Positions 54,601 to 60,871 of a stretch of 64,000 bases of DNA are shown in pieces; the first letter of the stretch is position 1; each line of letters opens with the position of its first letter. Source of the stretch: JAHRAW01 sp028066695 (lineage in GTDB: Bacteria > Pseudomonadota > Gammaproteobacteria > Arenicellales > Poriferihabitantaceae); contig OY734803.1 of assembly GCA_963457535.1 (NCBI GenBank), forward strand, positions 2,046,001 to 2,110,000, given 5' to 3'. A program made the translations under genes and the position numbers. Under the pieces are notes generated by a model. It saw nothing but the letters and a program-made list of their open reading frames with translations. It had not been told where the DNA came from and did not search any database.

Positions 54601-54840
54601 CTCACCGACGGCCAGACCCTGCCGGACGGCGCGGATCTGGAGGAAATCACCGGCAAACTCAGCGCCGGCGTTCGCGACAACGGTTTTGATGTGGACCGCG
54701 ACGGCCGCAGTTCGGCGCAGGACGGCATCATGATCATGCGCTACGCGTTCGGCGTGACTTCCGGCGCGGGCCTGACCGAGGGCCAGACCAACGAAGACGC
54801 GGCAAGCGTCGCCGACAACATCGGGGATTTGCAGCAGTAA
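45679..54840 (+). CDS. Giant secreted multidomain protein 4 (Calx-beta / MBG-YDG / FN3 / dockerin-like)
   Basis: A 3,053-residue near-twin of giant protein 2: same signal peptide (small changes), same Ala-rich helical segment, same Calx-beta, MBG/YDG, FN3, cadherin-like and dockerin-type order, with loops at Asp2948 and Asp3004. The twins differ strongly in only two blocks: about residues 890-1,190, including the EF-hand-like loop region (DTNPRDGYISGAE at 951), and the second and third FN3 domains (about nt 52,360-53,045). Eight mature cysteines form four pairs. The 5' leader copies that of gene 2; the terminator is type B. Like its paralogues it carries no catalytic signature and is best read as an extracellular adhesin or scaffold (inference). 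Confidence 0.85.
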   Translation: MKNPARLVLAALPLLCVSLFASPGAAAQGMNFHLEPADGVIPIAKKGGEKCLYRDSQKYPRRNCPVVRITPRFESVFTRPSQVTLVKILPITPSVRISGLERASDAPATTTTTASATLKAAVDAAKAAYDAADAALETKSKLSTPAARANTVAELRDLREKRRAYLVALRAYQAAGDAARAATDAAKRHDSATRAVKTDGTIREEFRPVGYTPLAGDQYAVYGEDYFLDVGEFKLMPDGTIDPPFFEVRGLKVTEERDLTAMIGLYAVTGDLKYNRAAHLGGSIAEIAVKFQAPQDTEPTVELYLAPVNEDGGIAANDQRGPHLEKLGAGVIQPVRLKARLHKPRTLESLAADEEIRLKLSELPGILTLPLPRTSAPANPTFQHNNALAGATLTYRGVEYGGMQETLTIAAGESSAVTDAFLVLPNGLGGEWKIPDPVIVDATGAPRDDVEGKLATVGLSFNVVASSRAEAHTDSTKTVPVNRIASALFKESRRPVEHQVGRGKVSQSMVLVSAQLTGSFNELITMRVRGPSGGHDAVEADFMKRLPDGSFVPLTAGEFPHEYSVVVSQDGDRDSRHYVPVFLHDDGLVEGWEVFRLSFHQSEGDATIPSNGEVTLRTSYASADGGEVRGELELSGTNYGIAVGAGNSITFRTGTGASDLTLRFSDSTGVDGTGGADGIISGDELIATGTWTHDPNNLALSLDTSALQANLEEHQFVGCKSVNLAGAETAQALADCELAALSTTLRTIGFKNAAATVGEGGRAAGDALTLVITPPLDAPATVEIVAVGKETDAVNLSANEENNGRVTRDNPIPIGKDFHKVQEVQLRAGAETVVNGARSGKSEQRFLIPHLIDDLVVEPEEKFKLQLRPRVGDPFVVASETADGHAETTVTVNDNDTATFTVERNPPGQLSRGGTVFVTGRLSAPVQVESGDDITVNEALSPISDDIRFFDTNPRDGYISGAEMAVADTDGIQVNSLVTSSVYRHNFTDFNATSTTLPFDAILFPNRADPGRAHLPWHSDLFFELPKFAPVYAGPDFSATATGSGNTFAAVIRINEGGANAAGADESEREAMSATVPVKLNFDYNDDPGADAVVVVTAHYDADGEGGSPPRSVSKEVTYATFENSTTVKNAVFAAADFNALGITDDEVINRNRVVTTTIAFDLATQRGTEFYGVRIFSDKTVRGPDIIVVDDDATAGGQVGLHLSLAGADGKPITRLEVGKRTDAFLLAEIRSADGERRVAVESALAVDFSLATGDNLLAAADLGSPLLPGGVVIRPGESRGLSARAFSLTPTKVGAFAFQMRGLAIKPSFSRNPARLSGGLNDGYSLTNDSVSVPPEWGALASGYVAVHHSVSHSDAQRWLATLDADDADVNEGDSGLTAAVTLRDAATEAASAFSRAGSGEALTLHYAIVAPAADLGGATAADLTLATASGDAPRPPCARCETEYDATLTTGSVEIASGASTASIPLPAIVNDTDAEAAERFTLVLTALVDSNGLPPVANGGQIAGIGLANGAADYIIAANDGGETTVAGRLRATPRLVLQEALDLTASIAARRANVSRGVITIMRPENVQGVIRGVVRAIDVSTDGAADYAIGDFFEIPAGEFSTTVLVRARGDDLTERNESFQAEILVTEPLGVAGPASNPEVVLLDTDRPITLEVAEATVSAAEGEFLEIKVQAKQGSDPAPPRSAPVEFILTPSYPASGAAAADDLLVTVGGDTRAAASDAELTVTGVLEPDATEASVSFQVADDTDTTDEMMTFTVSLPSGNTVNTLDGAISIGSSAATTATLTAATASAATLVITPTTLTRVYGETAPTEFAFTVAPQSGSAFATGDSASTTFFDSNPLTLAGADDDVAAAGTYRFQFKDADTSTAGLQIDYATGIDTKYDFVLADAVYTITPKEITFTSTEVDKVYDGSALAPEFIGTFAAGVESGDAGYVYASGGVYAGKDVGDAQTITGFGIGGAQAGNYTLASASSASGDITAREISNLGFDGAVNAHPPGSAAVGTLTPEINRARISADGVVAAEMDDFRAGGLQFTAAYTTAPTERGVNQPVTVSITSDGLADSGAFKAANYTLENTDDVTKLRSSDDEAELTDLIDLTGLIADVAGTLTFIRTDRSPDAKNAAISWVAPASTGVPNGEIAKYHVRWRTVAVEADAPAGVAAVAAGAWQNASGASDLGEDVGAATAYTIRGLQPDVGYDVQVVAENEFGEAGRGAYSDSVVSVGIPSVAPAFISLVGTTGRIFTAEFVAPLVAAGGEAMPFYSTRKSGELAWGDPFSFDTRPGRERHVSTFGPDNTEYEVRLVLKNDFGFGPFSESRSARTTPSGSKQLPPGYPSQGRVYARSHGGPNIDVYWNPPANITALTPVERYEVQWRLDSATTFAATDKATLQADGRNVRTGRNAHVIRNLGTAEARYWVQVRACNSVGCNNWTTANEPGDTTTRITINYKLGNSDSLDRVEQMIVPNVEALQIGDRSLTVNWRPPLYADGTAIDYGFPITTYRVRWRHGAGTDTVWRNPNGAAGEVVVNPDPDSNARRSHTISGLENGIGYQVEFWSERQREDAAGDAKVEAYISASGKDWSSWVTALRASGSPAENAVFLPRVVMQGIPRGAQPGGVPALDALTLGAESNTINASWSVPSGITVGGYQVRWRPYVAAGGQMHWQVADTNATSRVIAEYTKGDPTRTALRETPYEVQVRARNSDNDKWSAWSASQRITPPVPELLGLRIFAAENAESNAHKETPSVPAFSTENFAYTADIAEDASVVYLTPRAAEGHEITIGKAGASNPTVASGSRSAAISLAAGETANVEVQVSSTRAGKTVTVSYMYALTRGGPPGPPSGVTVLPGTFDLEVAWGESASGGKLREYRVRWRTAGTDAVGNTRATAPGRWLPNDAGRSAALNRQMIITGLTPDTAYEAQVRAINVRGVAGQWSAPVGDSPRQFTFDVDGSGASDTTDSIIVGRYLIGVRGSALTDGQTLPDGADLEEITGKLSAGVRDNGFDVDRDGRSSAQDGIMIMRYAFGVTSGAGLTEGQTNEDAASVADNIGDLQQ

Positions 54841-54858
54841 CTCCCCAAAAGTCCTCCC

Positions 54859-54905
54859 AAAAACGCGCTGTCGCGGCGGCAAAATGCCCCGCGCAGCGCG
54901 TTTTT
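54859..54905. terminator. Bidirectional intrinsic terminator between giant gene 4 and the methyltransferase gene
   Basis: AAAAACGCGCTG (54859-54870) pairs with CAGCGCGTTTTT (54894-54905). The A-run on one side and T-run on the other let it end transcripts from both convergent genes. Confidence 0.85.
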
Positions 54906-54927
54906 CGCGTCGGGTCGGTGAAATTCG

Positions 54928-55785
54928 CTACTTCACCGCCGCCACATAGACAATCCAACTCGGGTCGTCTTCGCCCACCTCGGACGGCTCGTAGATGTCG
55001 TTGCCCTCGCCGGTCTCCTCGTCGGTGCCCTCCCAGTAAACGATGGTTTTGGCGAAGCCGGCTTCATGCATGATCTCGCGGATTTCCGGCAGCGTCCACA
55101 TCCGCCATTCGTAGGAGAAGGCGCGCCGGATTTTTGAGCCGTCGGGGAAGCGGAAGTGGATGTGGCAGTTGATGTGCCCGTTGATAGGGTTGAAGTTGCA
55201 CTGCTCCCACAGGTAGGTGAAGCCGTCGCACTTGGTTTTTTCGCGCGTGTCGCACCACGATTCGCTGCCGCCGTAGGCGTCAATCAAAAAGACGCCGTCG
55301 TCGGCCAGGCCCGCATGCGCGGCCGCGAAATACCCGCGCAAGTCGTCGCGCGTCTTGAAGCACATGTAACTGAAATTCATCGCCACGGTGATGTCGGCCG
55401 GTTTCGCGACGCCTTTTTCGCGCACATCTTTTCGCAGCAATTCAATCCGCGACTGCTGCGCCTCGCTCAGTTTGCCGAGGTTTTCGCGGCGGCCCCAGTC
55501 CAGCACATCTTCGTCCAGGTCCACGCCGGTCGCGGTGTTGCCGTCGCGCCGCCGCACCCATTCGCAGCCGGTGTTGGCGGTGCCGCAGAAATCCTCGCGC
55601 AAATGCACGGCGTGGCGGCCGCGGATTTCCTTGTAGGTGTCATCCACCATGTCAATTTCGGATTCCACGCACTGCACCGCCAGTTGGTAGAGGCGGTGGC
55701 GGTCGGCGGTTTCCGCCATGCTTTTTCCGGCGGGTTTTTTCTGGGCGGGGCGTTTCTTCGGGAGTTTTTTTCGTTTTCGGGGCAT
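54928..55785 (-). CDS. Class I SAM-dependent methyltransferase
   Basis: A 285-residue methyltransferase of unknown substrate. The first 22 residues are strongly basic (Lys/Arg/Pro), which may contact nucleic acid or be disordered. The SAM-fold features are HLREDFCGTANTGCEWV followed by the acidic ATGVDLDEDVLDWG, then AMNFSYMCFKTRDDL and a strand DDGVFLIDAYGG. The C-terminal part contains WRMWTLPEIREIMHEAG, a typical subfamily element. It converges with giant gene 4 (shared terminator) and is divergent from sixA (60 nt), so it is an independent unit. No neighbour indicates its substrate. Confidence 0.78.
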   Translation of the reverse strand: MPRKRKKLPKKRPAQKKPAGKSMAETADRHRLYQLAVQCVESEIDMVDDTYKEIRGRHAVHLREDFCGTANTGCEWVRRRDGNTATGVDLDEDVLDWGRRENLGKLSEAQQSRIELLRKDVREKGVAKPADITVAMNFSYMCFKTRDDLRGYFAAAHAGLADDGVFLIDAYGGSESWCDTREKTKCDGFTYLWEQCNFNPINGHINCHIHFRFPDGSKIRRAFSYEWRMWTLPEIREIMHEAGFAKTIVYWEGTDEETGEGNDIYEPSEVGEDDPSWIVYVAAVK

Positions 55786-55805
55786 GTGGTTTTTGCTCGC
55801 GTTCG

Positions 55806-55834
55806 TTGCATTAAAAGGAAAGGCGGCGTATTAT
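55806..55834 (+). promoter_or_regulatory. Promoter of sixA
   Basis: TTGCAT (55806-55811) and TATTAT (55829-55834) with a 17-bp spacer. The -10 ends 11 nt before the ATG, giving at most a very short leader. Confidence 0.6.
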
Positions 55835-55845
55835 ACACCCCGCGC

Positions 55846-56343
55846 ATGAATGCGGAAAAACAATTGTTGTTGCTGCGCCACGCCAAATCCGAATGGAGCG
55901 GCGAGCCGGTCATTGACCTGGAGCGGCCGCTGAGCGCGCGCGGGCGCGAGGACGCGCCGCGAATGGGGCGGTGGATCGCCGCCAATGACTGCGTCCCCGA
56001 GGTCGCGGTGGTGTCGCCGTCGGCGCGCACGCTGGAGACGCTGGAATTGCTGTGCGCCGAACTCCCTTCTCCGCCGGAAATCATCCGCGAGCGCGGCCTC
56101 TACCACGGCGGCGCCGCGCAAATCCGCGCGGCCGCGGCCGCCCATCTGGCGCGCAGTTCGCGCGTGCTGGTGCTGGCGCACAATCCCGGCATGGAGGCGG
56201 CGCTTTTGGAATACTGCCCGGACACGCCGCCTTTCGCCGACGGCAAATTGATGCCGACCTGCGCGCTGGCGGTGATAGATCTGAACAGCGGGCGCGCCGC
56301 GCGCGGCAATTTGCGCAAATTGCTGCGCCCGTCCAGTTTGTGA
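55846..56343 (+). CDS. sixA: Phosphohistidine phosphatase SixA
   Basis: A 165-residue histidine-phosphatase-superfamily enzyme. The RHG-type motif LLLRHAKSEW contains the phospho-accepting His, and the second catalytic His is in VLAHNPGME. SixA removes phosphate from His on phosphotransfer proteins (ArcB Hpt or PTS NPr in E. coli). A long upstream frame exists, but homology starts at ATG 55846 (MNAEKQLLLL). It lies upstream of recA with 95 nt between them and is transcribed separately. Confidence 0.88.
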   Translation: MNAEKQLLLLRHAKSEWSGEPVIDLERPLSARGREDAPRMGRWIAANDCVPEVAVVSPSARTLETLELLCAELPSPPEIIRERGLYHGGAAQIRAAAAAHLARSSRVLVLAHNPGMEAALLEYCPDTPPFADGKLMPTCALAVIDLNSGRAARGNLRKLLRPSSL

Positions 56344-56362
56344 TTTTTCCCATATTTTCCGG

Positions 56363-56391
56363 TTGCGGCGCGCGCCGCGAAATGCGATAAT
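56363..56391 (+). promoter_or_regulatory. Promoter of recA
   Basis: TTGCGG (56363-56368) and GATAAT (56386-56391), spacer 17 bp, 47 nt before the ATG. I saw no gammaproteobacterial LexA box (CTGT-N8-ACAG) here, so SOS control is not evident. Confidence 0.6.
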
Positions 56392-56438
56392 CCGGCTTCG
56401 CCACTTTCCTTTTTCTCTCACACAGCGGGTAACACCAA

Positions 56439-57578
<1,140 letters not shown>

Positions 57579-57587
57579 CCGCGCGCA

Positions 57588-58166
57588 GTGGCGCCGCCGT
57601 CCGCTTTCGCTTCCCCGTCCGCTTGCGCGCAGGAAATCGCGCCGGAGATTTTGCCGGAGGGAGACGACCCGCTCTATCCGGCGCTCCGCGAAAAAGCGCT
57701 TCGCCTGCTGGCGCGCCGCGAACACAGCGCCTGGGAATTGCGGCAAAAACTCCGCGCCAAAGCCGGCGCGCCGGCCCCCGCCGCTGACGGTGAAGATGAC
57801 GAAGAAGACGAAAGCGCCCGCGCCCAACGCGGACGGGCGCTATTGGACGCATTGCTCGCCGAATTGGCGGAAATCGGCGCGCAATCCGATGCGCGTTTCA
57901 CCGAGCAGATTTGCCGCCTGCGCTACCGCACCGGCCGCGGCCCCGGAAAACTCCGCGCCGAACTCCGCGGCCACCAAATCGCCCCCGAAACAATAGACGC
58001 GGCGATGTCCGAATACACCGGCAAATGGCGCGCCCTCGCCGCCCGCGTCCGCGAAAAAAAATTCGGCGCGGAGGCCCCGGCCAGTTACGCCGAATGGGCG
58101 AAACAAGCGCGCTTTTTGCAGCAGCGCGGGTTTGGCGAGGAAGAAATTGAGCCGTTTTCCGGCTGA
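57588..58166 (+). CDS. recX: RecA regulator RecX
   Basis: A 192-residue helical-repeat protein that inhibits RecA filament growth. The first repeat shows ALRLLARREHSAWELRQKL, then RFTEQICRLRYRTGRGPGKLRAEL and a final FLQQRGF motif. An acidic insert (GEDDEEDESA, about residues 67-76) separates repeats. It begins with GTG at 57588, 9 nt after recA. Context and repeats make the assignment firm despite a poorly conserved N-terminus. Confidence 0.9.
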   Translation: MAPPSAFASPSACAQEIAPEILPEGDDPLYPALREKALRLLARREHSAWELRQKLRAKAGAPAPAADGEDDEEDESARAQRGRALLDALLAELAEIGAQSDARFTEQICRLRYRTGRGPGKLRAELRGHQIAPETIDAAMSEYTGKWRALAARVREKKFGAEAPASYAEWAKQARFLQQRGFGEEEIEPFSG

Positions 58167-58172
58167 AAACGG
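58152..58172 (+). terminator. Hairpin at the end of recX, possible weak terminator
   Basis: CCGTTTTC (58152-58159) pairs perfectly with GAAAACGG (58165-58172) around a 5-nt loop and spans the recX stop codon. No T-run follows, so it may act as an mRNA 3' stabiliser or not at all. Confidence 0.35.
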
Positions 58173-58192
58173 CGCGGCGCGGTGATGTTGTT

Positions 58193-58198
58193 TATACT
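58193..58198 (+). promoter_or_regulatory. -10 element of alaS, leaderless arrangement
   Basis: TATACT ends six bases before the alaS ATG at 58205, so transcription would begin at or within a base or two of the start codon. No good -35 is seen at 16-18 bp. Confidence 0.5.
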
Positions 58199-58204
58199 CG
58201 CGCC

Positions 58205-59422
58205 ATGAAAACCGCCGAAATCCGCAAGCGTTTCCTGGACTATTTCGCCGAGCGCGGGCATGAAGTCGTGCCCGGCTCCTCGCTGGTGCCGGGCAACGAC
58301 CCGACGCTGCTGTTCACCAATTCCGGAATGGTGCAGTTCAAAGAGGTGTTCCTCGGCGAGCGCCCGCGCCCGTCCGCGCGCGCGGTCACCGCGCAGCGCT
58401 GCGTCCGCGCCGGCGGCAAGCACAACGACCTGGAAAACGTCGGCTACACCGCGCGCCACCACACCTTTTTTGAAATGCTCGGCAATTTCAGTTTCGGCGA
58501 CTATTTCAAGGAGGAGGCGATAGATTTCGCCTGGGGTTTTTTGACCGGCGTGCTGAAACTCCCGGAGGAGCGGCTGTGGGTCACGGTCTATAAGGACGAC
58601 GACGAAGCCGCCGACATCTGGCTGAAAAAAATCGGCGTGCCGAAAGAGCGGTTTCGCCGCATCAGCGGAAGCGACAATTTCTGGTCCATGGGCGACAGCG
58701 GCCCTTGCGGCCCCTGCTCGGAGGTCTTTTACGACCACGGCAAAAAAGTGCCCGGCGGCCCGCCCGGAAGCAAAAGCCAGGACGGGGACCGCTTCGTGGA
58801 GATCTGGAACTTGGTGTTCATGCAGTTCAACCGCAGCGGCGAAAAAATGGAAAAACTGCCGAAGCCGTCGGTGGATACCGGCATGGGATTGGAGCGCATC
58901 GCCGCGATCATGCAGGGCGTGCAAAACAATTACGACATTGATTTGTTTTGCACTCTCATTGATGCCGCGGCAGAGATATGCACGCGCCAAGTTCCCAAGG
59001 GAAAACGCGCCCACATTTTTTCGCGCGACGACAAATCATTGCGCGTCATCGCCGACCACATTCGCTCGGCCGCGTTTCTGATTACCGACGGCGTCGTGCC
59101 GTCCAACGAGGGGCGCGGCTATGTGCTGCGGCGCATCATTCGCCGCGCGGTCCGCCACGGCTACCGCCTCGGCCGCCACGAGCCGTTCCTGCACGAACTG
59201 GTGCGCCCGCTCTGCGAGGAGATGGGCGAGGCCTACCCGGAACTCCTGGACAGTGAAGAGGGCGTTACGCGCGTGCTGCGCGGCGAAAACGAAAAGTTCG
59301 CCGAGACGATGGAGCAAGGCATCAAACTCCTGGAAAGTGAAATCGCCGCGCTGTCCGGCAAGACGATTCCGGCGAAGTTGCGTTCAAACTTTACGATACC
59401 TACGGCTTTCCGCTGGACTTGA
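58205..59422 (+). CDS. alaS: Alanyl-tRNA synthetase, N-terminal part (frameshifted gene)
   Basis: The first 405 codons of alaS, covering the class II aminoacylation core and the following helical domain. Family sequence includes FTNSGMVQFKEVFLGE, CVRAGGKHNDLENVG, TFFEMLGNFSFGDYF and VVPSNEGRGYVLRRIIRRA. True homology stops near residue 389; the last ~17 residues before the TGA are out of frame. The expected continuation (GEVAFKLYDTYGFPLD) is encoded in the next frame from 59371. Restoring one base near 59370 would join both parts into a normal 879-residue enzyme. AlaRS is essential, so this is either a sequence error or a real split gene. The two parts overlap as TTGA. Confidence 0.85.
   Translation: MKTAEIRKRFLDYFAERGHEVVPGSSLVPGNDPTLLFTNSGMVQFKEVFLGERPRPSARAVTAQRCVRAGGKHNDLENVGYTARHHTFFEMLGNFSFGDYFKEEAIDFAWGFLTGVLKLPEERLWVTVYKDDDEAADIWLKKIGVPKERFRRISGSDNFWSMGDSGPCGPCSEVFYDHGKKVPGGPPGSKSQDGDRFVEIWNLVFMQFNRSGEKMEKLPKPSVDTGMGLERIAAIMQGVQNNYDIDLFCTLIDAAAEICTRQVPKGKRAHIFSRDDKSLRVIADHIRSAAFLITDGVVPSNEGRGYVLRRIIRRAVRHGYRLGRHEPFLHELVRPLCEEMGEAYPELLDSEEGVTRVLRGENEKFAETMEQGIKLLESEIAALSGKTIPAKLRSNFTIPTAFRWT
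59366..59374 (+). other. Frameshift site in alaS
   Basis: Codons ACG ATT CC(G) are followed by GGC GAA GTT in a different frame. One missing C in an ancestral ATTCCCGGC would restore T-I-P-G-E-V. No slippery heptamer is present at this place, so programmed frameshifting is not supported. Confidence 0.8.
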
Positions 59423-60843
59423 CGGCGGATGTCGCGCGCGAGCACGGCTTGCGGGTGGACCAAAAGGGATTTGAAAAAGCGATGGAAGAGCAGCGGGAGC
59501 GCGCACGCGCGACGAGCCGCTTTGAGCGCGGCCACGACAAGTGGCATTTTGACGGCGTAAAGGAGGCGACTCCTTTTGTCGGCTACAAAACACTGAACTG
59601 CAGAGTGAAAGTGCTGGCTCTTTTGCGGCGCGGAAAGCCGGTCAAAAAACTGAACGGCGGTGAGCGCGATGGCGTGATCGCGCTGGATAAAAGCCCTTTC
59701 TACCCCGAAGGCGGTGGACAAGTCGGCGACAACGGCATGATTCACTTTGACAATGCGAAGTTCGTGGTTTGGGACACGCGGCGGCTGGCGAATGGCGTGA
59801 TCGCGCATCGCGGCCCATTCATCAGTTCCGCCGAGAGTGAAATCGCCGTCGGCGACCACGGCGAGGCGGTGGTCCAGGAAAACTTACGCCGCGGCTCTGC
59901 TTGCAACCATTCGGCGACGCACCTTTTGCACGCCGCGCTGAAAAAAGTGCTTGGTAAGCATGTCAGTCAGCAGGGCTCGCTGGTGGACCCATATCGGCTG
60001 CGCTTTGACTTCGCGCACGACACCCCGCTGGATGCCAAGGAACTCTCCGAAGTGGAGGGCGAGGTCAATCGCAACATCCGTGCCAACTACGAAGTATCAG
60101 ACGAGGTCATGGATTTGGAGCAGGCAAAAGCCGACGGCGCCGAGGCGCTGTTCGGCGAAAAATACGACTCGCGCGTGCGCGTACTGCGCATCGGCGAAAC
60201 GTCTTTTGAATTGTGCGGCGGCACACATGTTGCTCGCAGCGGCGACATCGGCATGTTCAAAATTATTGCCGAGACCGGCGTCGCGGCCGGTGTGCGCCGC
60301 ATTGAGGCAAAGACTGCTGAGGGCGCCGAAGACTGGATTTCCGAGCAACTCGGGTACCTAGGGGATGCCGCGTTCTCGGTGAGAGCGTCGCCGCGCCAAC
60401 TCCCGTCGCGCCTGCAGACCCTGCTGGAAGAACGCCGCACACAGCAACGCCGCATTGACGAACTGCAGGCGCAACTCGCGGCCGGCGGCGCCGGCGGCGA
60501 GCCCGAGCGCGTGGAAGAAATCAACGGCGTAAAACTCGTCTCCATCCGCCGCGACCGCGCCGATGTAAAAACCATGCGCATGCTCGTGGACAAGTGGAAA
60601 CAGAAACTCGGCAGCGGCATCGTGCTGGTTGCCGGCGCCAGCGACGGCAAGGCGACCGTGATCGCCGGCGTAACCGGCGACCTCGCGGCGCGCTACCATG
60701 CCGGGCGGCTGGTGGAGACGCTCGCGTCTTTGCTGGACGGGCGCGGCGGCGGCCGCGCCGAGTTGGCGCAGGGCGGCGGCGGAAAAGTCGCCGCGCTGGA
60801 TGACGCGCTCGCCGAAGCGCCGCGCTGGGTCGCGGCCGCATAA
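59419..60843 (+). CDS. alaS: Alanyl-tRNA synthetase, C-terminal part: editing and C-Ala domains (frameshifted gene)
   Basis: Homology to AlaRS in this frame really starts at 59371; 59419 is the first possible initiator (TTG), overlapping the upstream TGA as TTGA. The product would carry the editing domain with the zinc-site HxxxH (NHSATHLLH) and the SFELCGGTHV motif, the coiled-coil linker, and the C-Ala domain with GGGRAELAQGGG. The residues for clearing Ser/Gly-tRNA-Ala are intact, so nothing else suggests decay. If translated by reinitiation it could complement the N-terminal part in trans, as in the naturally split AlaRS of Nanoarchaeum equitans; this is speculative. Confidence 0.82.
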   Translation: MTADVAREHGLRVDQKGFEKAMEEQRERARATSRFERGHDKWHFDGVKEATPFVGYKTLNCRVKVLALLRRGKPVKKLNGGERDGVIALDKSPFYPEGGGQVGDNGMIHFDNAKFVVWDTRRLANGVIAHRGPFISSAESEIAVGDHGEAVVQENLRRGSACNHSATHLLHAALKKVLGKHVSQQGSLVDPYRLRFDFAHDTPLDAKELSEVEGEVNRNIRANYEVSDEVMDLEQAKADGAEALFGEKYDSRVRVLRIGETSFELCGGTHVARSGDIGMFKIIAETGVAAGVRRIEAKTAEGAEDWISEQLGYLGDAAFSVRASPRQLPSRLQTLLEERRTQQRRIDELQAQLAAGGAGGEPERVEEINGVKLVSIRRDRADVKTMRMLVDKWKQKLGSGIVLVAGASDGKATVIAGVTGDLAARYHAGRLVETLASLLDGRGGGRAELAQGGGGKVAALDDALAEAPRWVAAA

Positions 60844-60871
60844 CCACGACAACGAAAAATCCGATGACGAA

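Noticed and set aside
17571..54840. RTX repeats or LPxTG/PEP-CTERM sorting signals in the giant proteins
   Set aside because: I found no GGxGxDxxx repeat run, no LPxTG, and no PEP plus hydrophobic plus basic tail; the C-terminus is dockerin-like and ends in a short polar tail.
56344..56438. SOS box upstream of recA
   Set aside because: No CTGT-N8-ACAG or close variant seen; only a sigma-70-like promoter.
59371..59422. Programmed -1 frameshifting in alaS
   Set aside because: No X-XXY-YYZ heptamer occurs at the junction, and conserved sequence resumes immediately at 59371, which fits a single-base deletion better.
59420..60360. Impression that the middle of alaS is less GC-rich than its ends, as from gene replacement
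   Set aside because: It cannot be measured by eye, and the protein remains a normal AlaRS throughout; a codon-usage window plot would be needed.
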